DNA of 39,398 bases, taken from NCBI GenBank assembly GCA_964612675.1, contig CAZTDD010000062.1:1-39398 (forward strand). The letters are read 5' to 3'. Shown in pieces: positions 33,065 to 39,398 of the stretch; within the stretch, counting starts at the first letter, position 1; every line of letters starts with the position of its first letter. Made by a program: the position numbers and the translations under genes. The notes beneath the pieces were generated by a model that was not told the DNA's origin, made no database searches, and saw only the letters and a program-made list of their open reading frames with translations. This stretch comes from CAZTDD01 sp964612675. GTDB taxonomy: Bacteria; Hinthialibacterota; Hinthialibacteria; Hinthialibacterales; JAKPRU01.

Positions 33065-34636
33065 ATGCGAACCCGAGCCAGGATCTTCCAAGGAACCGTA
33101 ATCTTATTGTTGCTTGTCTGTATGACCGTCGCGTCGACAAACGCAGCGGAGGAGCGCGAAATGCGGAACAAATTGGTCATATACGCAGACCAGGGATCGG
33201 AGACGATCGACAAAAACATCTACGGGCATTTCTCCGAACATCTGGGGCGATGCATCTATGACGGGTTTTGGGTCGGCGAAGACAGCCCGATCCCCAACAC
33301 ACGCGGGATTCGGAACGATATCGTCGAAGCGCTCAAACGGATTGAGGTTCCGGTCCTGCGCTGGCCGGGCGGGTGTTTTGCCGACGAATATCACTGGAAA
33401 GACGGGATCGGCCCAAAAGATCAACGACCGACGATGGTCAATACCCATTGGGGAATGGTGACGGAGAATAACCATTTCGGCACACACGAATTCATGGATC
33501 TCTGTGAGCAGCTGGGATGCGAGCCCTATATCTGCGGGAACGTCGGGAGCGGCTCTGTGCGAGAGATGCAGGAATGGGTCGAATATCTGACGTTCGGCGG
33601 CGAAAGTCCTATGGCGGATCTGCGTCGGGCAAACGGTCGTGAAGAGCCCTGGAAGGTCAAGTATTGGGGAGTCGGCAACGAGAGCTGGGGCTGCGGCGGA
33701 AACATGCGACCGGAGTATTACGCGGACCTGTATCGTCGATATCAAACCTACGTCCGCAATTTCCCGGGAAATCGTATCTACAAAATCGCCTGTGGCTCCT
33801 ACGGCACAAACTACGAATGGACCGAGGTACTCATGCGGGAGGCCGCACGCTATATGAACGGCCTGAGTCTTCATTATTACTGCGGGTCCGGAAGCAAGAG
33901 CCGTTCGGCAACGGAATTCGAGGAAGAAGACTGGTTCGGCCAACTCGAACGCGCTTTGAAAATCGATGAGATCGTTCAGGGCCACGCTGAGATTATGGAT
34001 AAGTACGATCCTGAAAAGAAAGTCGGCATGATGATCGACGAATGGGGCGCCTGGCATCAGGTCGAGCCGGGGACGAATCCGGGTTTTCTTTATCAACAAA
34101 ACTCGCTGCGTGACGCTCTCGTAGCGGGAATCACACTGAATGTTTTCAATCGATACTGCGACCGTGTAAAGATGGCGAATATTGCACAAACCGTTAATGT
34201 CCTTCAGGCAATGGTTTTGACCCAGGACGAGAAGATGCTGTTGACACCGACCTACCATGTTTTCGATCTGTATAAAGTCCACCAGGATGCCACTCTGTTG
34301 CGAAGCGAGCTGATCTGCGACGACTACACGTTCCAGGACAAATCGATCCCGATGCTCTCGGTTTCAGCATCGAAGGAGGAATCCGAGCGGATTCATATCA
34401 CACTCTGCAATCTCGACGCGAACCGGTCCGCCGTGATCGACTGCGATCTGCAGGGGCTCCGTGAGGTCAGATCGGTGTCGGGCCGCGTACTCACCGCCGA
34501 CACGATCACGGCCCACAATACGTTCGACAAGCCGGATCTGGTGGAACCGGCCGAATTCGACGGCGTGGAGATCGTAGACGGAGTTTTGACCATAACACTG
34601 CCGTCAAAGTCCGTTGTGGCTATTGAAGTGGAATGA
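33065..34636 (+). CDS. Secreted alpha-L-arabinofuranosidase, GH51 family
   Basis: A 523-aa exported enzyme from ATG 33065, with CAGGAGG 8 nt upstream. Residues 1-28 are a Sec signal peptide ('VILLLLVCMTVASTNAAEE'). The (beta/alpha)8 domain includes 'VLRWPGGCFADEYHW', the acid/base E206 in 'YWGVGNESWGC' and the nucleophile E326 in 'MMIDEWGAWH', both in the positions expected of GH51. The C-terminal part (about 425-523) is the usual beta-sandwich. GH51 enzymes remove arabinose from arabinoxylan, arabinan and similar plant or algal polysaccharides. The export signal places it in the periplasm or outside. The next gene also encodes an exported protein, so both may serve polysaccharide use. Confidence 0.94.
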   Translation: MRTRARIFQGTVILLLLVCMTVASTNAAEEREMRNKLVIYADQGSETIDKNIYGHFSEHLGRCIYDGFWVGEDSPIPNTRGIRNDIVEALKRIEVPVLRWPGGCFADEYHWKDGIGPKDQRPTMVNTHWGMVTENNHFGTHEFMDLCEQLGCEPYICGNVGSGSVREMQEWVEYLTFGGESPMADLRRANGREEPWKVKYWGVGNESWGCGGNMRPEYYADLYRRYQTYVRNFPGNRIYKIACGSYGTNYEWTEVLMREAARYMNGLSLHYYCGSGSKSRSATEFEEEDWFGQLERALKIDEIVQGHAEIMDKYDPEKKVGMMIDEWGAWHQVEPGTNPGFLYQQNSLRDALVAGITLNVFNRYCDRVKMANIAQTVNVLQAMVLTQDEKMLLTPTYHVFDLYKVHQDATLLRSELICDDYTFQDKSIPMLSVSASKEESERIHITLCNLDANRSAVIDCDLQGLREVRSVSGRVLTADTITAHNTFDKPDLVEPAEFDGVEIVDGVLTITLPSKSVVAIEVE

Positions 34637-34889
34637 GACGCGACTGACGGCCGAGAGTCGGCAATACAAGAGTGACATTTTCTATGTGGAGTTACCCCCT
34701 GACATTTTCATTGTGGCGGGACACTGTCCGGAAAAGTGATTGACACAACACAAGGTCTTCGGTACCGTGATCCCTACGAAAGTCTGAAAATCCATCAAGA
34801 ATTTGCCCCTTCAAATGGCCGGCAAAAGGCGGAATGGGCATATTCCATACACTGAGTCGGCTCATCACATTGCGCGAAAGGAAAGAAAT
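34637..34889. other. Leader with a possible insertion-sequence end
   Basis: Two near-identical 17-mers, TGACATTTTCTATGTGG (34673-34689) and TGACATTTTCATTGTGG (34700-34716), repeat 27 bases apart. Closely spaced TGACATTT-type repeats are typical of the ends of IS21-like elements. No transposase gene is present, so this would be a stump only. Confidence 0.35.
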
Positions 34890-36830
34890 ATGAAATCCAG
34901 AAGCATCGGACAAGGTTGTGCCCCTATCGGAATCATCTATGCAGCGACGTTTTTCGCAGCGGTGGTCATTCCGTGTCAAGCGCAGGATATTGTAGCGGTT
35001 TCCTCCGGCAACTGGTTCGGGGATTCGGCGACTGTGTGGGATCTCGAAGAAGACGGTATCCCCGACGGCATCGAACCTGTCGACGGCCAACGAATCCATA
35101 TCGGCGAAGACCTCTTTCAAGGAGTCACGGTGACGTTGGACGCGGATCTATTCGGCTCTTTCGATATCCGAGTCAGAGAGAAATCGAAACTCGTGATTCC
35201 CAGCGGAGTGACGCTTGACAGCGACGACACGCTGCGATCGGACGATTTTGGATCTGTTATCGAGCAGACCGGCGGGACGGTTTTCCTCACCGGTGGAGCG
35301 GATATTCGTATAGACGATGACGGTGCAGCGTACATTCTTTCCGGCGGCGCCATTTCCGCGGTCGATCAGATTCGTGTCGATGAAGGAACGTTTGTCGTGG
35401 ATAGCACCGGCCCGGAGCCGATCACCGAGGTTTTCGCTTATGAATACCGCACCAACCGGGGCAATGGCGACACGACGACCAAGTTCATCGCGGGACCCGA
35501 GGGCGTGACGCCGATTGATGCCGGAGACGTCCAGATCGATAGCCCGGATGGGCAAACACTGGTGGTCGACATCTCAGCGTACGATACGTCAAACGGGGAT
35601 CTTGTGCTGTTTCGATATGGAAGCATGATCGGCGAGTTTGAAACGGTCACAATCATCGGTGGAACGGCGGACGTCGACTACGAGGGTAACGGGGGACAAA
35701 TCGTCCTGACCAACTTCGGCCCCGATCCGTCTGGACCACCCACCATGACAGCACAATCCCCCTCCGCCGACAGTACAATGATCGGAAAGGTGACCCACGT
35801 GGATGTCGCGTTCGATGAAGCGGTGACCGGGGTTTCGGCGGAGGATTTGTCCGTGAACGGTTCACCCGCCACCTCTGTTATTGACTTGTCCCGGTTCAAG
35901 GACGGGACGGGACCTTGGCTGTTCTGGGGATTCGAGCCGGTAACGGAGCCGGAAGCAGTCGAGGTGATACTCAGCGCGGGAGACATCCATGATCTCGCAG
36001 GGAATCCGTTTGCGGGAGACGAGTGGTCGTTCACGCTCGATCCAACGCCGGCGCTACTCATGTACGAGGGTTTTGATTACACCAACGGTTCGGACCTGAC
36101 CGCCCAGGACCCCTGGCGTCTCGCGGGTGGGAACCCGCTTGCAGGAACGCTCGATATTCTCAACAACGATAATGCGGGCGACAACGGAACCTCATCGCTC
36201 GAGTATCCAGGCTTGCCACCATCCACAGGCGGCCGGACTCAAATCGACCTGTTCGGTGCCGGATCCGCACAGGCGGTCCACGATTTTCCGAGACCGCTCG
36301 TCGGTGAAGACGAATCCATCTATGTCTCTTTTCTCTATAAGCCGACCGGTGATGGACCGATGACATACTGGCAGCTGTTCCAGGCGGAGCCGATCGACCT
36401 CGATAACCACCAGCGCGGTAGAGTTGACGGTCATTCGTACATTGAGCCGAACTCCGGACATCTGTTTCAGGCCCGTTTTCGCAACTCCGGAACCGGGCAG
36501 GACGAGGAGGGGGACGGCCATCCGCTGGGAACGACTCTCTTCCTGGTCGGGAAGCTAAGCATTGTGCCGGGCGATTTTGATAACGATACGTGGGAAATCT
36601 GGATCAACCCGGATCCGGTGTCGACCGAGCCCACGCCCGATCTCGTTGCGACCGGGATGCCGGGCGAAGACATCAATCCGGCGGGTGGCATTTTCGGCTA
36701 TGAACTACGCCTTCGTCCGACCAGCAACAGCCACAGCGGCCAGTTTCAGTTTGACGAATTACGAATCGGCACGACGTGGGAAGCGGTGGTTCTTGGCGCC
36801 ACCGCGCTCCGCAATTGGGAGGTCTATTAG
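34890..36830 (+). CDS. Secreted beta-rich protein with an Ig-like (Big_5/SbsA) domain
   Basis: A 646-aa exported protein from ATG 34890 with AAAGGAAAG upstream; an in-frame TTG at 34803 lacks support. A Sec signal peptide covers about 1-32. Residues about 40-280 are beta-strand repeats like those of autotransporter-associated beta-solenoid proteins ('TVWDLEEDGIPDGIEPVDG', 'GVTVTLDADLFGSFDI'). About 285-385 reads as an Ig-like Big_5 domain ('PSADSTMIGKVTHVDVAFDEAV' through 'GDIHDLAGNPF'). About 390-640 resembles a LamG/concanavalin-like domain, ending 'FQFDELRIGTTWEAV'. No catalytic motif is seen. A role in surface attachment or binding of polysaccharide is plausible next to the arabinofuranosidase. 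Confidence 0.75.
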   Translation: MKSRSIGQGCAPIGIIYAATFFAAVVIPCQAQDIVAVSSGNWFGDSATVWDLEEDGIPDGIEPVDGQRIHIGEDLFQGVTVTLDADLFGSFDIRVREKSKLVIPSGVTLDSDDTLRSDDFGSVIEQTGGTVFLTGGADIRIDDDGAAYILSGGAISAVDQIRVDEGTFVVDSTGPEPITEVFAYEYRTNRGNGDTTTKFIAGPEGVTPIDAGDVQIDSPDGQTLVVDISAYDTSNGDLVLFRYGSMIGEFETVTIIGGTADVDYEGNGGQIVLTNFGPDPSGPPTMTAQSPSADSTMIGKVTHVDVAFDEAVTGVSAEDLSVNGSPATSVIDLSRFKDGTGPWLFWGFEPVTEPEAVEVILSAGDIHDLAGNPFAGDEWSFTLDPTPALLMYEGFDYTNGSDLTAQDPWRLAGGNPLAGTLDILNNDNAGDNGTSSLEYPGLPPSTGGRTQIDLFGAGSAQAVHDFPRPLVGEDESIYVSFLYKPTGDGPMTYWQLFQAEPIDLDNHQRGRVDGHSYIEPNSGHLFQARFRNSGTGQDEEGDGHPLGTTLFLVGKLSIVPGDFDNDTWEIWINPDPVSTEPTPDLVATGMPGEDINPAGGIFGYELRLRPTSNSHSGQFQFDELRIGTTWEAVVLGATALRNWEVY

Positions 36831-37112
36831 GGGACCGGAGTGGAAGAGGTTCGGATACATTGATGATGCGGGATTGTATAATCGATCGTTCGAAAGACCT
36901 TTATGGAAGGATGAAACAGTCATGGCACGACGAAAAGACGAGCCGCTTATTTCGAGGCGTACGCTTCTTCAGACGACACTAATGAGCGGCCTGTATACGA
37001 CGACAAAGGCTTTCTGCGGTGAAGATCACTCCGAGCAGCAAACCGACGGGGAACCGCTGACCTATGCTACCCATGCCAAAGGTATCCGTATCATTCCCGG
37101 ACAGTGGCGGCC

Positions 37113-37122
37113 CCATTACCCC
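37113..37122. repeat. Target-site duplication, left copy
   Basis: CCATTACCCC directly precedes the MITE-like insertion and is repeated perfectly at 37264-37273 after it. Confidence 0.9.
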
Positions 37123-37263
37123 CAATGTCATTAAGTTAGGAAAGGGCGAAGCCGTTTACTGGGAGGGCGAGGCTCCCGCCGAGCCGAAATGAAGAAAAAT
37201 GCGGCTCACCAGGAGGTTCGCCCTCCCCTCGCTCCTTCTCTCAAACTTAACTTAATGACATTG
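37123..37263. mobile_element. MITE-like element carrying a family B repeat
   Basis: A 141-bp element with 16-bp terminal inverted repeats, CAATGTCATTAAGTTA at the left and its reverse complement at the right (37248-37263). It is flanked by the 10-bp duplication CCATTACCCC. Inside lies a facing pair of family B units (about 37160-37227), the same palindromes found at 10711, 11003, 19876 and 21995. It has no gene, so it must have been moved by a transposase encoded elsewhere. Confidence 0.92.
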
Positions 37264-37273
37264 CCATTACCCC
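37264..37273. repeat. Target-site duplication, right copy
   Basis: CCATTACCCC directly follows the insertion and is identical to 37113-37122. Confidence 0.9.
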
Positions 37274-38108
37274 TGGGAACATATCGCATGGGTTAGTCCC
37301 AGCTGGCCGAGCCAAGACTACATCTGGCTGGACTTTCCTGAGGCCATCTTCACACGTCAGGGTCTGCTCTATCTCAGTCATGTGAACCCTGAGGTTGAGC
37401 CCGTTTTATTTCCCAATCAGCCCACTATCGCCTGGCATGAAGTGCCCGGCGGAATCGCCTACGAAAGACATCTGCCAAATAACGTCACTTTCGGCGGCAA
37501 AATCACTGCGGCAAGCGGCGGGGTCGATCTTGAAATATTCATCACCAACGGGAGCAGCGGCCCGCTCAACGATATTAAGCTACAGACCTGCTTTTTTCTG
37601 CGTGCCATTCGGGAGTTTTCCGCGTACACAGCGGATAACAAATACGTACATGTGCCCGAGCGCGGCTGGATGCCGTTTGCCAAAGCCCGGCAGCAGCCGG
37701 CCGAGAAAGGGAAATACCGGTTGGGCTGGCGCGGCGGACCGAGAATTTCCGATCTGCCGATCATGGTTACCCTTTCTTCCATGGCAGAGCGTCTTGTTGC
37801 GTGTACATGGGGCGAAGACACACGTTCACTCGTTTGTAATCCGGAACATCCATGTATGCATGCGGACCCCGTCCTACCCGATCTCTCTCCCGGTGAGTCC
37901 GCAACAATCCGTGGAAAGCTCATTTTCTTTGAAGGATCTCTGGAGGATTTCACTGAGAGGCTATAAGCGCATTGCTGCGGTAGGTAGTCGCGAACAAGAA
38001 GAAAGCGGGTCGCACCGTCTGTCGGGGTACCAGATGCAAAAGAGACAGTGGACACTATGGCTTACCATGAGCTTTGCCTTTCGAGATTGAGCTCAGTGGA
38101 TCAAGCGC

Positions 38109-38345
38109 TCAGCCATCGTCTTGTTCGGTGTCGCGGGCTCTGGATTCCCGAATGGCGTCGAGGATATCCTGCGTGGTGGCACGGGTTTTGACGCCGGGGA
38201 CATCAAACGGGGATTTCGAACCCTCCCGGTAGGTTATTGTGAAGGTATCGCCCCCGCGTCGCGTGATGAGCACAGGCTCTTTTCTCGCGGTATCCAAAAC
38301 GGTCGACAGCGCTTGCCGCGCCTGTGAGTAGGTGAACACTTTCAT
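38109..38345 (-). CDS. Antitoxin of a VapBC-type module
   Basis: A 78-codon minus-strand gene starting at ATG 38345 (GGGAG upstream), overlapping the toxin stop by four bases (ATGA). 'MKVFTYSQARQALSTVLDTA' followed by 'EPVLITRRGGDTFTI' matches the Phd/YefM-like antitoxin N-terminus, a small DNA-binding fold that represses its own promoter. The C-terminal half ('KTRATTQDILDAIRESRARD') would bind and block the toxin. The toxin gene comes first in the operon, the less common order. Confidence 0.87.
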   Translation of the reverse strand: MKVFTYSQARQALSTVLDTARKEPVLITRRGGDTFTITYREGSKSPFDVPGVKTRATTQDILDAIRESRARDTEQDDG

Positions 38346-38740
38346 TCGCAATACTCCCAAACGGTGATGCCGAGTTCCTGAGCGATTCGCCTCATGCCCC
38401 GGTCCAACGTCAACAGGGGCAGTCGTAGCCTCAAAGCACATTCCAGAAAGTAGGCATCGTAGGCATATATGCCAAACCTGACCGCTAAACCGAGCGCCGC
38501 CTCGATATCGAAGTTCTGGAGGGCAACGGGAATCGTTCGTACTGCATCCCAGGCTGCCGTGACTTCTCCAGGCTCAAGAACCGCCTTCTTCACCATCCTC
38601 GTCAAGGCATTCCCGACCTCGAACGGTAAGACTTCAGGAGCAACGAGATCATGCCCGGTCGTGACCTGGACAATCCAAGGCTTCTCAGGCTCCTCCGGGG
38701 CAACAGCCAAGAATATGTTCGTGTCTGCGACGATCCTCAT
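38342..38740 (-). CDS. vapC: PIN-domain toxin, VapC family
   Basis: A 132-aa PIN-domain nuclease from ATG 38740; the longer frame to 38782 lacks motifs. All four acidic positions are present: D6 in 'VADTNIF', E41 in 'LPFEVGNAL', D95 in 'YAYDAYFLE' and D113 in 'LLTLDRGM'. VapC toxins cut tRNA or rRNA and are held inactive by their antitoxin, encoded here by the overlapping downstream gene. The intact active site suggests a working toxin. A perfect palindrome sits just upstream of the start. Confidence 0.92.
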   Translation of the reverse strand: MRIVADTNIFLAVAPEEPEKPWIVQVTTGHDLVAPEVLPFEVGNALTRMVKKAVLEPGEVTAAWDAVRTIPVALQNFDIEAALGLAVRFGIYAYDAYFLECALRLRLPLLTLDRGMRRIAQELGITVWEYCE

Positions 38741-38742
38741 AT

Positions 38743-38754
38743 GTACAATTGTAC
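38743..38754. promoter_or_regulatory. Palindrome ahead of vapC, candidate operator
   Basis: GTACAATTGTAC is a perfect 12-bp palindrome two bases upstream of the vapC start. Toxin-antitoxin operons are usually repressed by the antitoxin complex at such a site. The position fits; binding is inference. Confidence 0.55.
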
Positions 38755-38782
38755 TCTTCGGTTGGCAGACTGTAAAACTCAA

Positions 38783-39398
38783 GAATAGACCCCTTCTGTG
38801 GGCTGCCCTTGCTCGCGCTTTGCATTCATGGTGAGCATTTCAACGTGTGGACCGAAACCAAGAGTTTTCCCTTGCAAACCGCAATTCACAGCAAGACCGA
38901 ACTCAGCACCGTAACGTGAAAGATCGCCCGCAGGGCGAATCCTATTCACAAAAGGAGACGCACGTTTCACGATCTCGCCTTCATGCGATCGGCATCCTGA
39001 TGTGGATACCTACCGCGACCTGGTATTCTACATACTCGCTCGTGAGCAACGATCGACTTGGCCAATGGCGTGCAAACCTAGCTCCAGCTGGACCGATTTC
39101 AGGCGGCTGAGTAGACTGTTGGTTCAGCCAAGAGAGTCCGATACGTCACCGGGTCCCGCTTGGACACAAAGGCATGAATTTGCATCTTGGCGGCAACGCC
39201 CGAACGAATGTAATTCGAAAAAAAAACGCCGTTTAGAGGCATGGAAGGATAATGGAATATGGCACTTAACCCTAACGTTGCAAAACTGACTCCTCCTGCC
39301 AACATTTCCAAATCTCTCCCCCCGTTCACGGGGGGAGTCGGAGGGGGGGGCATCTGGATCGCACTGCCGGTGCTTTTCTCCTCAGGTCCTGAAAATAT
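38783..39398. other. Right-edge stretch without a recognised gene
   Basis: Several short frames overlap on both strands; none has convincing motifs or a good ribosome-binding site. A plus-strand stretch around 38950-39060 ('DVDTYRDLVFYILAREQ') looks somewhat protein-like but is interrupted. A family A-type hairpin with a CCCCCCGTTCACGGGGGG core lies at about 39314-39350. Confidence 0.5.

Larger units (their letters stand above)
36922..37966 (+). pseudogene. Tat-exported protein gene split by a MITE-like insertion
   Basis: The 5' part starts at ATG 36922 and encodes a twin-arginine signal ('LISRRTLLQTTLMSG'), then 'HAKGIRIIPGQWRPHYP'. A 141-bp insertion (37123-37263) brings a stop codon within a few codons. 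Removing it and one copy of the 10-bp duplication restores one frame of 297 codons: '...WRPHYPWEHIAWVSPS', 'WPSQDYIWLDFPEAIF', and on to 'EGSLEDFTERL'. The restored length, 894 bases including stop, is divisible by three. The product would be a beta-rich exported protein of unknown function seen in Planctomycetes-like groups. It is broken as it stands. Confidence 0.88.

Noticed and set aside
37382..37966. Independent 194-aa gene
   Set aside because: It is the 3' part of the split gene. The GTG start is an internal Val codon of the restored frame and has no ribosome-binding site.
38779..38970. 63-aa minus-strand gene upstream of vapC
   Set aside because: No recognisable domain and no supporting start signal; an equally plausible frame exists on the other strand.

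Overview
The window is bacterial chromosome, most likely from an uncultured PVC- or FCB-like lineage. Hydrogenedentota, Sumerlaeota or Planctomycetes-like groups would fit. That placement is inference: it rests on the Tat-exported Gfo/Idh/MocA dehydrogenase, the secreted GH51 arabinofuranosidase, the large multidomain sensor kinases, and the dense GC-rich palindromic repeats between genes. No rRNA or other marker gene is present to confirm it.

Layout. (1) 1-4333 is the right part of an integrated element. It holds a replication-protein-like winged-helix gene, a small excisionase-type gene, an unknown gene and a tyrosine integrase, all on the minus strand, and ends at a 44-nt copy of the 3' half of tRNA-Thr(TGT). 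(2) 4589-7683 holds a NarX/DegS-type sensor kinase, its overlapping LuxR-type response regulator, and a receiver-only protein. (3) 7892-13069 is a stressosome locus: GAF-STAS RsbR, PAS-STAS RsbR, RsbS, RsbT, a fused RsbT-like ATPase/RsbX-like phosphatase, and a soluble histidine kinase. (4) 14008-25829 continues in the same direction with a receiver protein, a 1040-aa hybrid kinase, a REC-HD-GYP protein, an unknown helical protein, a FapA/DUF342 protein, a TPR protein, and a REC-PAS-GAF-PAS protein whose histidine kinase part is degenerate. (5) 25892-32420 is a patchwork with a Gfo/Idh/MocA oxidoreductase, an MNT-HEPN pair, a DUF559 protein, a two-gene operon of unknown role and a PIN-domain pair, separated by repeats and duplicated non-coding blocks. 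(6) 33065-37966 encodes exported proteins: GH51, a 646-aa secreted beta-rich protein, and a Tat-exported protein split by a 141-bp MITE-like insertion. (7) 38109-38740 is a VapC-type toxin with its antitoxin, followed by repeat-bearing sequence.

Working model. Regions 2-4 look like one signalling block. RsbR paralogues with different sensory domains would form a stressosome with RsbS. RsbT would phosphorylate them and be released, and the ATPase-phosphatase fusion would reset the complex. No sigma-B, RsbU, RsbV or RsbW gene is present. The downstream genes instead point to two-component and cyclic-di-GMP (HD-GYP) output, together with FapA-like and TPR proteins of unknown role. This wiring is inferred from gene order, overlapping start/stop codons and domain content.

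The clearest direct observations are the MITE-split gene with a perfect 10-bp target duplication, the 396-bp-offset duplication ahead of the receiver gene, the blocks repeated in permuted order around the PIN pair, and the kinase-like protein lacking both the phospho-accepting histidine and an ATPase domain.
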